NCBI RefSeq assembly: GCF_000735195.1 | Contig: NZ_JPIM01000002.1 | Coordinates: 1-64,000, forward strand | Length of the DNA stretch: 64,000 nt | From: Chloroflexus sp. MS-G | Lineage (GTDB): Bacteria; Chloroflexota; Chloroflexia; Chloroflexales; Chloroflexaceae | Reading direction: 5' to 3' | Shown here: piece by piece, positions 8,511 through 18,849 of the stretch | How positions within the stretch are numbered: position 1 is the stretch's first letter | Layout: each line of letters opens with the position of its first letter | Notes under the pieces: generated by a model | Database searches by the model: none | The model's input: only the letters and a program-made list of their open reading frames with translations | Told to the model about the DNA's origin: nothing | Position numbers and translations under genes: made by a program

Positions 8511-9240
8511 ATTGTCTGGTTTACCGAACCCGTTTTACAACAGGCCCGGAAGGCCGCCTTTCTTCGGCCACCATAAACACGTTACACCAACATCTTATGC
8601 CATATTTGCTCATTTGACGAACCAGATAGAGTCTCTATGATTGAGTGTTACGCAATCGGATACTCTGAGAGCCTGATCAACAACCCGGCTTTCTCATTGG
8701 GCACGTACCGTACCTGTGCGACCATTGCGTGAGGTCCCCCCTCCTCGCCTCGTGCGGAAGAGAAAAGGGTCTGGGGGGAAGGTGAGGATACCAGTTGCCC
8801 GCCAACATTTCTCTCACCATTCTGACGATGCTATAGTCGAGCCTCATCAAAAGCCCAGGTTTTTGATCATACTCTGCGTACCAAACGAACCATTCTTCCG
8901 TATTGTACTGCCTGTGCCCCTTTCTCTCACAGCAATTCCCGACCTGCACACCGTTTTCCCAAAAGCGCGGGCCGCTGACTTGAGTCGAGCAGTTGGTAAT
9001 AGAAAGGGATTGACTGACGTAGCACTTCCGCAAGGAAGGGATCATAGAGTGGAACCCGTCGCTACTGCGCGGTGGCAAGAAAAAAAGATGGGAGAGAGCC
9101 TACCTTACCCATGCGCAGCTCTGATAGAAGAGGAAGGACGCAGGGGAAAGCGAGGGCGCCAGACACACCTTGCAGCACCGGCACCGACACCATTGCTACT
9201 TACCGCATTGGCTTATCATCTAGCATTGGTTATAGGAGTG
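8511..9240. other. Long non-coding gap with repeat copy B
   Basis: No gene supported. The left half holds dispersed repeat copy B (8655-8836, minus orientation) and a partial right end in the opposite orientation at about 8847-8880 (AAAAGCCCAGGTTTTTGATCA). The right half, 8880-9240, shows nothing recognisable. Confidence 0.6.
8655..8836 (-). repeat. Dispersed palindromic repeat, copy B
   Basis: The reverse complement matches copy A at 1692-1885 along its length, and its right half (GCAATGGTCGCAC, GGTACGTGCCCAATGAGAAAG, TTGATCAGGCTCTC) matches 46332-46400. A C-rich block and a GGGGGGAAGG block form the inverted core. A partial copy of the right end follows in the opposite orientation. Confidence 0.7.
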
Positions 9241-9249
9241 TGCTATGAT
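9241..9249 (+). promoter_or_regulatory. Extended -10 promoter of histidine kinase operon
   Basis: TGCTATGAT is a one-mismatch extended -10. The predicted start is near 9256, 44 nt before the kinase ATG at 9300. Confidence 0.5.
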
Positions 9250-9299
9250 AAACAAAGTAATCCCGGTAAGAGCACATCCCCGTTTGATGACTCCTCCAG

Positions 9300-10406
9300 A
9301 TGTTCGCACATGACAACTCATGGCGGGATAAAGCTATGTCGCTTGCATCGATCCGGTATTTCTGGCGTAGTGCCGATCCAATCCCCAGTGCTATTCGGTT
9401 AGCTATCTGGTATGTTCTGATCGCTGGGGGCTGGATCATCGTTTCTGATCGCCTGTTACGTGTGATTGCGACTAACGCCGAAGACCTGACAAACTGGCAG
9501 ACGCTTAAGGGATGGGTTTTCGTTGCCATTATGGCAATCTGGCTAGGCATTGAGCGCTGGCGAACGCTCACGCATAATCAGATGATCAAAGACAAACTCC
9601 GCGCCGCAAATGCGGAACTCCAGGAACTTAATGCCTCGCTCGAACGGCGCATTGCTGAACACATAGCACCCTTGCAGACAGCCAATCAAGAGTTGAGTGA
9701 ACTTAACCAGGAACTCGAAACATTCACCTCTATCGTCTCACACGACTTGAAAGCTCCGCTACGAGTGATTGATGGATACAGTCAACTATTATTCCGTTTT
9801 CACGCCAGCCATCTCGATGAAGATGGCCGCCAGTGCATACAGAATATTCGAGCTGCGATCAGGCAGATGAATCAGTTAATTGACGATCTGCTGACATACA
9901 CCCACATCGAGCGTAAACCACTTCACTACACCATTATTGACCTGGACAGCATCATTCAGGAGATTCTCGATTTCTATACCGATCAGATTACGGGTCGTGG
10001 CGTTATTGTCGAGCGTGAGCTGCGCTGCTCACGGCTGCGCGGCGATGCAACTGGCTTAGCCATCGCGCTTCGCAATCTGATCGACAACGCGCTCAAGTTC
10101 AGCGTGCATGTTCCTCAACCACGACTGACGATAGGCTGTGATATTCAGCATAACGCGGTACGATTGTGGGTGAAAGACAACGGTATCGGCTTTGACATGC
10201 GTGATCATGACCGCATTTTTACTATTTTTCAGCGTTTACATCCACAGGAAGCCTACCCTGGTACGGGCATTGGGCTGGCAATTGTCCGTAAAGCGATAGA
10301 GCGCATGGGTGGGAAAGTATGGGCTGAAAGCGGCCCCGGTGTTGGAGCAACCTTTTACCTGGAGATACCACATGCCGCCGTATCCACTTCGTCTGCTGCT
10401 GATTGA
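9300..10406 (+). CDS. Membrane sensor histidine kinase
   Basis: A 368-aa two-component kinase. Two hydrophobic segments, at about 32-49 and 71-85, enclose a short loop, so there is almost no external sensor. A coiled coil (about 95-142) follows, then the HisKA domain with phospho-acceptor His148 in SIVSHDLKAPL. The HATPase domain carries an N box (around NLIDNALKFS) and G boxes DNGIGF and GTGIGLAIV. The resemblance is to phytochrome-type and Cph1-like kinase modules. ATG 9336 is an alternative start with a slightly better GGGA site. The 3' end overlaps the following response-regulator gene by 35 bp, so the two are almost certainly a cognate pair. Confidence 0.9.
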   Translation: MFAHDNSWRDKAMSLASIRYFWRSADPIPSAIRLAIWYVLIAGGWIIVSDRLLRVIATNAEDLTNWQTLKGWVFVAIMAIWLGIERWRTLTHNQMIKDKLRAANAELQELNASLERRIAEHIAPLQTANQELSELNQELETFTSIVSHDLKAPLRVIDGYSQLLFRFHASHLDEDGRQCIQNIRAAIRQMNQLIDDLLTYTHIERKPLHYTIIDLDSIIQEILDFYTDQITGRGVIVERELRCSRLRGDATGLAIALRNLIDNALKFSVHVPQPRLTIGCDIQHNAVRLWVKDNGIGFDMRDHDRIFTIFQRLHPQEAYPGTGIGLAIVRKAIERMGGKVWAESGPGVGATFYLEIPHAAVSTSSAAD

Positions 10407-12597
10407 AGATAATCCCTTTGACGCCGATCTCTTTCGGCGTACAATGCACCAGTTCAATCCTGCAACAACGATCACCCATATCTCTTCGTATCGCGCAGCC
10501 TACGAACATGTGCAGGGATTATCGCCTGTCAATGTTCCTTACGAAGGGGTCGTTCTTGACCTGCATCTGCGTGACGGTGATGGGCTTGATCTGCTGGCCC
10601 TGATCCGGTCGCAAAATTTGCCGCTTGCGGTTGTTATTTTGACCGGTGGCGGAGGTGATCACATGGTTGTTAGTGCCCTCAAGGCCGGCGCCGACGATTA
10701 TGTAATCAAACGTGATGACTACCTTGACCGTATCGGTGCAATTATTGAACAGGCATGCCTACGTTTCCATTCGCAACAGGCGCGACGGAGTACGGCTATT
10801 CAGGTAACGGTAATTGAATTTTCACCGACCGATACTGAAACAACTATTCAATACCTGCAACGCACGGCACCCCATATCCACTGTAGGCATATCCGTGGCT
10901 GGAACGCGCTTCGCCACGAACTTGATCGCGGTCACCAGGTTGGTGATGTTGTGCTGATTAATTGCACCCAACCTACGCTAGCAATGCTCGATCTGGTCAA
11001 GGAACTACTCCAGTTTCGCCAACTCAGTCAGCCGATCATTGTGATGGCTCAGCCCGGCAATGAAGAGTTTCCACTTCAAGCGCTGCGGCTGGGGGTAGCC
11101 GATTATATCATCAAACGTGAAGGGTTCCTCGGACAACTGGCAATTGCCATAGAAAATGCGCACTACCGTACTCAACTCTATCAGCAACACCGCCGTCTCC
11201 AGTTGCAGGCGCAAGCCCTCAACGATGCAGCCAACACGATCGTCATCACCGATCGGAATGGTATTATCGAGTGGGCCAATCTAGCATTCACGACACTTAC
11301 CGGCTATGAGGTCAGCGAAGTGATTGGCCGCTCGACGCAGATTCTGCGCTCTGGCAAGCACGATCGAGCATTCTACACTGAACTCTGGGAGCAGATTTTG
11401 TCGGGTAAACCGTGGCGAGGGCGGATCATCAATCGGCGGAAAGATGGCAGCCTCTACCACGAAGAGATGACAATTACGCCCGTTGCTGATGAGTATGGAC
11501 AGATTTATCGTTTCATTGCTATTAAACAAGATATTTCCGAACAGGTTGCCCGTGAACAGCGACGGGCAATTATCGCTGCCATCGGTGCGGCACTGCGTCC
11601 GGCACAGTTGTGGTCAGAACTCACGCCAATTTTGCTTGGGCAGGTACGTGAGGTCATGCAGGCTGAAAGTATTGCGCTGTTGCGGCTGGTAGAATCGATG
11701 CTCCACATCGAACTGGCGCTCAACTGTCTGGCCGGTCTCGAACAGCAGCCCGCTTTACTGGCGACAATAACCGAACGGCTCAGTCGCGCCGACGGGCCGA
11801 TAGAACTTACTGATGTATTTGAAACAGCGACAAAGATTGTTATCGGTGTTTCTCTGAACGCTGCCAACCGTCAGATTGGTGCGCTCCTCTTTACGCGATC
11901 AACGCCGCTGAGCGAATTTGAGACAAAACTGCTTAGCGACATTGCCGAACTAGCGGCAAATGCCCTGCATCGTACCGATCTGTTCGAGCAGCTTCGTGCG
12001 GCTAACGCTGAGTTGCGTGCGGCTTACGACGAGACAATTGAAGGCTGGTCGCGTGCGCTTGACCTGCGTGACCGTGAGACAGAAGGACATTCGCGGCGCG
12101 TAACCGAGTTGACGATACGCATCGCAGCCCGTATGGGCTTTAGCGAAGAAGAACTGGTGCATATCCGTCGTGGTGCTCTGCTGCACGATATTGGCAAAAT
12201 GGGGATTCCCGATGCGATCCTGCTCAAACCCGGCCCGCTCGACGAGAAAGAATGGGCGATTATGCGCACGCATCCTACGCTGGCAGTCGAACTTTTACGT
12301 CCGATTGCATTCCTGGCTCCCGCCCTCGACATTCCGTGGTGTCACCATGAAAAGTGGGATGGCACAGGCTACCCGCGCGGTCTGCGCGGTGAGGAAATCC
12401 CGCTACCCGCCCGTATCTTCGCAGTGGTCGATGTCTACGATGCCTTAACGAGTGATCGTCCCTATCGGGCAGCCTGGTCACAGGAACGGGCACTTGCTTA
12501 CATTCGCGAACAAGCCGGGCGCCATTTCGATCCACGAGTGGTCGAGGTATTTGAACAGGTCATCACCGAAATCGGCAGCAATGCTATAATGAAGTGA
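10372..12597 (+). CDS. REC-REC-PAS-GAF-HD-GYP signalling protein
   Basis: A 741-aa response regulator, probably a cyclic-di-GMP phosphodiesterase. Order of domains: REC with Asp63 (VVLDLHLRDGDG); a second, degenerate REC-like domain (about 145-280) where the acceptor position reads LINCTQPT; PAS (about 282-400); GAF (about 410-545); and HD-GYP with His605-Asp606 and HHEKWDGTGYP at 658-668. The start at ATG 10372 is chosen for GGAG 7 nt upstream and because the protein then begins directly with the receiver strand; an upstream in-frame ATG at 10309 is rejected. It overlaps the kinase gene by 35 bp, so input comes from that kinase and output is c-di-GMP breakdown. Confidence 0.88.
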   Translation: MPPYPLRLLLIEDNPFDADLFRRTMHQFNPATTITHISSYRAAYEHVQGLSPVNVPYEGVVLDLHLRDGDGLDLLALIRSQNLPLAVVILTGGGGDHMVVSALKAGADDYVIKRDDYLDRIGAIIEQACLRFHSQQARRSTAIQVTVIEFSPTDTETTIQYLQRTAPHIHCRHIRGWNALRHELDRGHQVGDVVLINCTQPTLAMLDLVKELLQFRQLSQPIIVMAQPGNEEFPLQALRLGVADYIIKREGFLGQLAIAIENAHYRTQLYQQHRRLQLQAQALNDAANTIVITDRNGIIEWANLAFTTLTGYEVSEVIGRSTQILRSGKHDRAFYTELWEQILSGKPWRGRIINRRKDGSLYHEEMTITPVADEYGQIYRFIAIKQDISEQVAREQRRAIIAAIGAALRPAQLWSELTPILLGQVREVMQAESIALLRLVESMLHIELALNCLAGLEQQPALLATITERLSRADGPIELTDVFETATKIVIGVSLNAANRQIGALLFTRSTPLSEFETKLLSDIAELAANALHRTDLFEQLRAANAELRAAYDETIEGWSRALDLRDRETEGHSRRVTELTIRIAARMGFSEEELVHIRRGALLHDIGKMGIPDAILLKPGPLDEKEWAIMRTHPTLAVELLRPIAFLAPALDIPWCHHEKWDGTGYPRGLRGEEIPLPARIFAVVDVYDALTSDRPYRAAWSQERALAYIREQAGRHFDPRVVEVFEQVITEIGSNAIMK
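12582..12590 (+). promoter_or_regulatory. Extended -10 promoter of secA
   Basis: TGCTATAAT lies in the last codons of the preceding HD-GYP gene. The predicted start is near 12597, leaving an 82-nt leader for secA. Confidence 0.65.
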
Positions 12598-12678
12598 ATA
12601 TCTATCGCTGGCCCTTGCGGGCAAGCGCTTGTCGTGTTTCGTACCAGGCAGCCTTACTGCCTGTCGTGAGGTGTTGAT

Positions 12679-15651
12679 ATGCTGAATTTTCTCCGGCGTC
12701 TGCTCGGCGACAGCAACGAAAAGGAGCTGCGCCGGTTGCAACCAATTATTGATGAGATCAATCGGCTCGCGCCAGCATTTGCGGCACTCAGCGATGCTGA
12801 ATTGCGCGCCAAAACTGATGAGTTTCGCAAACGTCTGACCGATGGTGAGACGCTTGATGATATTTTGCCTGAAGCGTTTGCAACCGTGCGCGAGGCAGCC
12901 GCACGCACGATTGGGCTACGCCACTATGATGTGCAATTGATCGGTGGAATTGTCTTGCATCAGGGCAAGATCGCCGAGATGAAGACCGGTGAAGGTAAAA
13001 CACTGGTTGCCACCCTTCCACTGTACCTCAATGCGCTGGAAGGGAAAGGGGCCCATCTGGTGACAGTAAACGATTACCTGGCTAAAGTTGGCGCAGGCTG
13101 GATGGGGCCAATCTACCACTTTCTCGGTCTCTCGGTGGGGTTTATTGCCCACAATCAGAGTGCACTGTACGATCCTGATTACATTGACCCCAATGCCAAT
13201 CCCGAAGATCAGCGTCTCGTCCACTGGCGGCCCTGCACGCGCCGCGAAGCTTACCTGGCCGACATCACCTACGGTACCAACAACGAGTTCGGCTTCGATT
13301 ATCTGCGCGACAATATGGCCTACGAGAAGTCGCAGCTCGTGCAGCGCGAATTGCATTACGCCATTGTCGATGAAGTAGATAACATCTTGATCGACGAAGC
13401 ACGTACACCGTTGATTATCTCTGGCCCGGCCCAGAAATCTTCGGATCTGTACCGCCAGATGGCCCAACTCGTGCGCCAGTTGCGTCGTTCTTCGGTATCG
13501 GCTAAACAGGTGAAAGAAGAGGGTTTGGAGCCGGACGGCGACTTTTTCATTGACGAACGGACGAAGAGCATCTACCTGAGTGAAAAGGGGATCGAGAAGC
13601 TCGAACGGCTACTCCGTATTCCAGCAGGTGAAAGTCTGTTCGACCCTGAACACTACGAAAAGATGCACTATATCGAGAATGCGCTCAAAGCGCAATTTAT
13701 CTACCAGCGTGATCGCGATTACATGGTTACCCCAAACGGTGAAGTGGTGATCATTGACGAATTCACCGGGCGGGCAATGCCAGGACGACGCTGGAGTGAT
13801 GGCCTCCATCAGGCAATCGAGGCCAAAGAAGGGGTGCCTATTAAGAACGAAAATGTCACGCTGGCCACCATTACCTTCCAAAACTATTTTCGTATGTACA
13901 AAAAGCTGGCCGGTATGACCGGTACCGCTTATACTGAGCGCGAGGAGTTTGCCAAGATTTACAATCTTGAGGTTGTGGTCATCCCGACTCACAAGCCAAT
14001 GATTCGCGAAGACCTGCCCGATCAGATTTACGCAACCGAAGAAGCGAAGTTCAAAGCGGTGTTGCGTGAAGTGCAAGAAATGCACAAGCTTGGGCGTCCG
14101 GTTCTCATCGGTACCACGTCAGTTGAGACATCCGAGCGCCTCAGTGCGATGTTGAAACAGGCCGGCATCCCGCATAACGTGCTCAATGCCAAGCACCATG
14201 AACGCGAAGCTGCCATCATAGCCCAGGCTGGCCGAAAGGGTGCCGTCACCGTCGCGACCAATATGGCCGGGCGTGGTACAGACATCTTGCTCGGTGGGAA
14301 TCCTGATGGCCTGCTTGAAGAGTTTCTGCGCAAAGAAGGTCTTACCCTTGAAACTGCTACGCCGGAACAGAAGCGGGCAGCCTGGGAGAAAGCCCGCGCT
14401 CAGACTGAAGCGGAAGGTGAAGAGGTGCGTCGGCTCGGTGGTCTGCACGTCATCGGCACCGAACGACACGAAGCCCGCCGGATCGATAACCAGTTGCGCG
14501 GTCGTGCTGGTCGGCAAGGTGATCCCGGTTCGTCACGCTTCTTCCTCTCGCTCGAAGACGAACTGCTACGTCGTTTCGGACCAGTGGATCGGATTAAGCG
14601 TTTGATGGAACGCTTCGTCGACTCCGACATTCCCCTGCAAGCTGGTCTGCTCGACCGCACCATCGAGAGCGCACAAACCCGCGTTGAAGGGTATAACTTC
14701 GATGTGCGCAAGCACACCGTCGAATTCGACGATGTGATGAATAAGCAGCGGCAGATCATCTACGCTGACCGCAGGGCGATTCTCGATGAAGTGGACATGC
14801 GTGAGCGTGTGCTTGATCTGATCGCTGAAGAGATCCAACAGCGCATCGATGAACACCTGGTAGAAGGCTTTGACGACGAAGACCTGACCAATCTGCTACG
14901 TGATTACCGACGTATTAATCCAACATTACCACCCTCGGTCACGGCTGAAACGCTAAAAGGAAAAACGAAAGAGGAGATCGAGCAGTACCTGCTTGATCAT
15001 CTTGAGACAACGTATGCCGAGCGCGAGAAGGCAGTTACCCCCGACGTGATGCGTACTATTGAACGACGGGTCATGCTTGGCGCGATTGATCGACAGTGGA
15101 TTGATTATCTGACAGCAATGGATGAGCTGCGGCAAAATATTTTGCTGCAAGCATACGCGCAACGTGATCCGCTGGTTGAATTCAAGCGTGAATCGTTCCG
15201 TATGTTTGAGGAGCTAAAGCAAAATATTGCCCGCGATATTGTTTATAATATCATTCCGGCCACATTCCAATACGAGGCGTATCTGCGCCAGATCGCCGAA
15301 GAGCAGGCACGCCGCCTGGCAACTGCCCGCACAAGCGATAATGGTAGCACCGACACATCGCGTAAGCCACAGCGACGGACGACACCTCAGATTGGTCGTA
15401 ATGATCCGTGTCCATGCGGTAGTGGCAAGAAGTTCAAACATTGCCATCTCGGACGTGAGCACGAGCTGGCGACTCTGATGAACGCAGAACCAGCAGGCAG
15501 ACCGGCACCAGCAGCCCAGTCTACTCGCTCAACAGTCGCCGAAGAAGCAACCAGGATTCGGGCTGCCATCGAGAGTGGGCAACTCCCATCCACTACCACA
15601 CCACCACGTGGCCGGCAACCGTCGGCAGTGCCACGCGGTAAAAAGCGATGA
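12679..15651 (+). CDS. secA: Preprotein translocase ATPase SecA
   Basis: The motor of the general secretion pathway, acting at the SecYEG channel, 990 aa. Walker A is in [14 protein letters not shown], and Walker B is in the [15 protein letters not shown] segment. The preprotein-binding domain follows, then the second nucleotide domain ([33 protein letters not shown]). The C-terminus has a long Thr/Ser-rich linker after the SEC-C zinc motif ([15 protein letters not shown]), which binds SecB or lipids in other bacteria. The linker after the zinc motif (about 75 residues) is unusual in that the motif is not at the very end. The ATG has GAGGTG 6 nt upstream. The gene has its own promoter. Confidence 0.97.
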   Translation: MLNFLRRLLGDSNEKELRRLQPIIDEINRLAPAFAALSDAELRAKTDEFRKRLTDGETLDDILPEAFATVREAAARTIGLRHYDVQLIGGIVLHQGKIAEMKTGEGKTLVATLPLYLNALEGKGAHLVTVNDYLAKVGAGWMGPIYHFLGLSVGFIAHNQSALYDPDYIDPNANPEDQRLVHWRPCTRREAYLADITYGTNNEFGFDYLRDNMAYEKSQLVQRELHYAIVDEVDNILIDEARTPLIISGPAQKSSDLYRQMAQLVRQLRRSSVSAKQVKEEGLEPDGDFFIDERTKSIYLSEKGIEKLERLLRIPAGESLFDPEHYEKMHYIENALKAQFIYQRDRDYMVTPNGEVVIIDEFTGRAMPGRRWSDGLHQAIEAKEGVPIKNENVTLATITFQNYFRMYKKLAGMTGTAYTEREEFAKIYNLEVVVIPTHKPMIREDLPDQIYATEEAKFKAVLREVQEMHKLGRPVLIGTTSVETSERLSAMLKQAGIPHNVLNAKHHEREAAIIAQAGRKGAVTVATNMAGRGTDILLGGNPDGLLEEFLRKEGLTLETATPEQKRAAWEKARAQTEAEGEEVRRLGGLHVIGTERHEARRIDNQLRGRAGRQGDPGSSRFFLSLEDELLRRFGPVDRIKRLMERFVDSDIPLQAGLLDRTIESAQTRVEGYNFDVRKHTVEFDDVMNKQRQIIYADRRAILDEVDMRERVLDLIAEEIQQRIDEHLVEGFDDEDLTNLLRDYRRINPTLPPSVTAETLKGKTKEEIEQYLLDHLETTYAEREKAVTPDVMRTIERRVMLGAIDRQWIDYLTAMDELRQNILLQAYAQRDPLVEFKRESFRMFEELKQNIARDIVYNIIPATFQYEAYLRQIAEEQARRLATARTSDNGSTDTSRKPQRRTTPQIGRNDPCPCGSGKKFKHCHLGREHELATLMNAEPAGRPAPAAQSTRSTVAEEATRIRAAIESGQLPSTTTPPRGRQPSAVPRGKKR

Positions 15652-15677
15652 CTTCGGATAGCAGCCATCAGTGCCGA

Positions 15678-15702
15678 AGGGGCGGGTTGTGTACCCGCCC
15701 CT
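15678..15702. terminator. Inverted repeat between convergent genes
   Basis: A perfect 10-bp stem, AGGGGCGGGT (15678-15687) with ACCCGCCCCT (15693-15702), has a 5-nt loop. It sits between the 3' ends of secA and the minus-strand gene at 15739. There is no T-run, so it may stop transcription only in combination with other factors. Confidence 0.5.
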
Positions 15703-15738
15703 GATCATACCCTGTACCTTCCCGACAGTTTCGCCAAA

Positions 15739-16107
15739 TTACATCGCGAAGAAAGACAGATAAAAGATCAAGAAGAAGATAAACGACACCGTATTGGCCA
15801 GGAGTGCCGCCAAATAGCAAGCCGAGGCTTTCCGTTTGCGAATCAGCATAAACACGAACCCCTCAACCAGTACAGCTAGCGCAAACGCTGCCACGATCAC
15901 GACCAGGGGGTTCTCTAGGGACAGTATTAACTGACTGAGCAATCCAATGACGACCGATGAAACTGTACTGGCAATCGCTGCATCCCCCAAGGCTCTGAAC
16001 AGCGGTTGCCACTTGATCTGCACCAGCGTCAGCCATTCCAACAGCAGCATCAAGATCAGCAGACCAACACCTATTGGGCTAAGTAGAAGTTCAGTGAAGG
16101 GAAACAT
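15739..16107 (-). CDS. Small integral membrane protein, unknown
   Basis: A 122-aa hydrophobic protein with about four predicted membrane helices (roughly residues 10-25, 40-62, 66-90 and 98-118). I do not recognise the family. A short positively charged loop (IRKRKAS) suggests a cytoplasmic turn before the last helix. The start at ATG 16107 fits a -10 box (TATAAT on the minus strand) at 16152-16157, which overlaps the last codons of opcA. The gene can thus be expressed separately from the pentose phosphate operon upstream. No functional link to secA or opcA is visible. Confidence 0.6.
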   Translation of the reverse strand: MFPFTELLLSPIGVGLLILMLLLEWLTLVQIKWQPLFRALGDAAIASTVSSVVIGLLSQLILSLENPLVVIVAAFALAVLVEGFVFMLIRKRKASACYLAALLANTVSFIFFLIFYLSFFAM

Positions 16108-16151
16108 TGATTCAACCTTTAGACAATACGCCGTACTGACCGTAGACCGAC

Positions 16152-16157
16152 ATTATA
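16152..16157 (-). promoter_or_regulatory. -10 box for the small membrane protein
   Basis: TATAAT on the minus strand, preceded by CAC instead of TGn. It lies across the opcA stop codon and about 45 bp before the ATG at 16107. Confidence 0.45.
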
Positions 16158-17307
16158 GTGGATCATTGTGATAACTTGTTAAACGCCTGGCCAGGCTACC
16201 GGCCAAGTTCAGCGCTGCCGCGAAGGTTCGATCACGGCTCAGGAGCCGTAACTCGCTACTCAGGAGATCGGTTAGCGTCACAGGATCAACTTTTACCATT
16301 CGTTCAATCGGGGGAGTATCGGCAACAGTTGCCCGTGTGCGGGCATGCCCTGCATCGTCGGTCTGCGCAACCACAAACTCAGCCCGCTGATTATCGATGG
16401 CCCGTAGCACAACGCTCGCCAGACCTGCTCTGGCCGGAGATAACGATGGTCGTATTTCCACACTCACCAGCCGAATAGCTGCCGGCCCAACGCCGACCGC
16501 AGGCCGACGCAAGTACAACCGAATAGTCTCACCTTCAACACCAACGGCTTCTTCAAGCGGCGCCCATTTCAGACAACTGGCTAACCAGCCGACAAAGAGC
16601 AGGGCTGCAACCGGATTCACTACTGTACCGGCAGCATATTCGATCACAATCTCATCGATCCGATGCAAGTGCGGTAAAAAGGTACGGCTGTCGAAGAACT
16701 GGGCCACCAACTCACGCCAGGGGGTCAGACGAGTCCACCCCAGATCGCTCACTGCTGGCGCACCCTTTGCCTTTTGCTCAAAGGTTGCCAGCTCAGCCAG
16801 TTCTGTCAGTGGTTCGGTAAACGTCGTTGAATCGACAATGACTCGATCACACAACCGATACAGGCGTTGTACCAATGGTTGGGCGAACGGTTGAGGACCG
16901 GGCGCCCATAGGACAACCGGCAGATCAGGAACCAACAACGGCAATACCAGTCCGGCCAGTTGCCCGGCTGGCGTCCCTCGCGCACTGATCGTAATTTGTT
17001 CACCACACACCTGGGTACGGCCAGCATTGGTAAGCGTACAGAGCGCTTGCACCTGCGCTTGCACTTCGACAGTTGTACCAGGACGGTCGATCACTATCAC
17101 CGTGCGATTGGGATGCTGTGCAGTCAACCCTGGGGCAACTGAGAGAATCTGTTCTGCCCAGGCATCGTCTGGCGCCCGTGCTATCAGGTTCAGGGTCAAA
17201 GCTCGGATAACTGCCTGACCACCAGCGTTGGGATGGATGGCCTGTTCTTGCCACATCTGACGTAATTCGCGCTCGATGGCACCAATATCGATTGCCGTCT
17301 GGCTCAT
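16153..17307 (-). CDS. opcA: G6PD assembly protein OpcA
   Basis: A 384-aa OpcA-family protein. In cyanobacteria and actinobacteria OpcA binds glucose-6-phosphate dehydrogenase and promotes its assembly or redox activation. Family features visible include the segment around VIDRPG, the two cysteines flanking a loop (CTLTNAGRTQVCGEQI), and the stretch LVLPLLVPDLPVVLWAPG. It is the last gene of gnd-zwf-opcA and follows zwf after 15 bp, so co-transcription is expected and supports the assignment. ATG 17307 has no strong ribosome site, consistent with coupling to zwf. Confidence 0.92.
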   Translation of the reverse strand: MSQTAIDIGAIERELRQMWQEQAIHPNAGGQAVIRALTLNLIARAPDDAWAEQILSVAPGLTAQHPNRTVIVIDRPGTTVEVQAQVQALCTLTNAGRTQVCGEQITISARGTPAGQLAGLVLPLLVPDLPVVLWAPGPQPFAQPLVQRLYRLCDRVIVDSTTFTEPLTELAELATFEQKAKGAPAVSDLGWTRLTPWRELVAQFFDSRTFLPHLHRIDEIVIEYAAGTVVNPVAALLFVGWLASCLKWAPLEEAVGVEGETIRLYLRRPAVGVGPAAIRLVSVEIRPSLSPARAGLASVVLRAIDNQRAEFVVAQTDDAGHARTRATVADTPPIERMVKVDPVTLTDLLSSELRLLSRDRTFAAALNLAGSLARRLTSYHNDPL

Positions 17308-17322
17308 ATCTACTCCACCATT

Positions 17323-18843
17323 TCATAATCGCCGCCAGGATCGACCATCACGAGCGATAAACTCATCAGCCTCTACAGGCCCCCAACTTCCGGCTTCATA
17401 GTTTGGAAACGGCAGTGGTGGACCTTCGGCCCATGCCCGCAAGATTGGCGTCAACAATGTCCAACTAGCTTCAACCTCATCACGACGAGTAAAGAGGGTG
17501 CCATCACCGAGCATGCAATCGAGCAAGAGACGTTCGTATGCTTCCGGTGAAGTGACCCCAAACGATGCTCCATACCGAAAATCCATTGTGACAGGGCGAA
17601 TCTGCGGTTGACCGGGTACTTTCGAGCTAAACTTGAGCGAAATCCCTTCATCGGGTTGTATCTTCATTGCCAGAACGTTCGGCTCAAGGTCGTTCAGTGG
17701 TGTATCGGCGAAAATCATCGTCGGGGCAGCCTTAAATTGGATGGCAATTTCGCTAACCCGCCGTGGTAAGCGCTTCCCGCTGCGTAAGTAGAACGGTACC
17801 CCAGCCCAACGCCAGTTGTCGATGAAGAGTTTCAACGCCACATAGGTTTCGGTCTGCGACGTCGGTGACACACCCTTTTCTTCGCGATAACCGCGCACCG
17901 GTCGGCCATTGGCACTGCCCGGCCCGTATTGACCACGTACAGTATCATGCAGCGCAATTGGACGTATGGCGCGTAAGACCTTCACCTTTTCATCACGCAC
18001 CGCATCAGCGTCGTATACCGATGGTGGTTCCATTGCCACCAGACACAGCAATTGCATCAGGTGATTCTGGATCATATCACGCAGGGCGCCAGAGGTGTCG
18101 TAGTAGCCACCGCGATCTTCAACACCTATGGTTTCGGCAACAGTAATTTGCACATGATCGATATGACTACGATGCCAGATTGGCTCGAAGATGGCATTGG
18201 CAAACCGGAAGATCAAGATATTCTGTACCGTCTCTTTACCGAGATAATGGTCAATCCGGTAGACCTGATCTTCATTGAAAACCGACAGAACTTCGGCGTT
18301 GAGGGCCTGGGCACTGGTCAAATCGTGACCAAATGGCTTTTCAATAATGATGCGCGTCCAGCCAGACGAGCGAGCCAAACCGTGGGTGCCCAATTGGGCA
18401 ATAATGGTTGGGTAGGCTTCCGGTGGGGTTGCCAGATAAAAGACGCGGTTACCACCGGTACCACGCTCTCTATCAATTGCCGCCAGTCGTTCGACTAGAC
18501 GACGATACGCATCAGCATCGTCAAAATTGCCCCAATGGTAATAAATGCCCTGGGCAAAACTGGCCCACAATTCCGGATCAACCGGCCCTGAGCGAGAGTT
18601 TGTATTGATGGCTTCGCATAGGAGTTCGCGAAAAGACTCATCGGTCCAATCACGACGGGCGAAGCCGACCACCGAAAAGCCAGCCGGTAAACGACGTTCA
18701 CGGGCCAGATTGTACAGCGCAGGTACCAACTTGCGTCTGGTCAAATCACCGCTGGCGCCGAAGATGACCATTGTGCATGGTTCAGGGGTACGGCCCATAC
18801 GTAACCCGGTGCGTAGTGGATTGTCCAGGAAAGCCATTGTCAC
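17323..18843 (-). CDS. zwf: Glucose-6-phosphate 1-dehydrogenase
   Basis: The first enzyme of the oxidative pentose phosphate pathway, oxidising glucose-6-phosphate to 6-phosphogluconolactone with NADP. It is 506 aa, normal for the family. The dinucleotide-binding motif GASGDLTRRKL is near residue 30 and the active-site signature RIDHYLGKETVQN follows in the middle. The start is GTG 18843 (GGAG 9 nt upstream) or ATG 18837 two codons later; the former is 6 bp after the gnd stop, so the genes are tightly linked. The neighbours gnd and opcA confirm the role. Confidence 0.97.
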   Translation of the reverse strand: MTMAFLDNPLRTGLRMGRTPEPCTMVIFGASGDLTRRKLVPALYNLARERRLPAGFSVVGFARRDWTDESFRELLCEAINTNSRSGPVDPELWASFAQGIYYHWGNFDDADAYRRLVERLAAIDRERGTGGNRVFYLATPPEAYPTIIAQLGTHGLARSSGWTRIIIEKPFGHDLTSAQALNAEVLSVFNEDQVYRIDHYLGKETVQNILIFRFANAIFEPIWHRSHIDHVQITVAETIGVEDRGGYYDTSGALRDMIQNHLMQLLCLVAMEPPSVYDADAVRDEKVKVLRAIRPIALHDTVRGQYGPGSANGRPVRGYREEKGVSPTSQTETYVALKLFIDNWRWAGVPFYLRSGKRLPRRVSEIAIQFKAAPTMIFADTPLNDLEPNVLAMKIQPDEGISLKFSSKVPGQPQIRPVTMDFRYGASFGVTSPEAYERLLLDCMLGDGTLFTRRDEVEASWTLLTPILRAWAEGPPLPFPNYEAGSWGPVEADEFIARDGRSWRRL

Positions 18844-18849
18844 GTCAAC

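Noticed and set aside
8860..9240. Reading frames in the gap before the histidine kinase
   Set aside because: They run through the repeat region, have irregular composition and match no known family.
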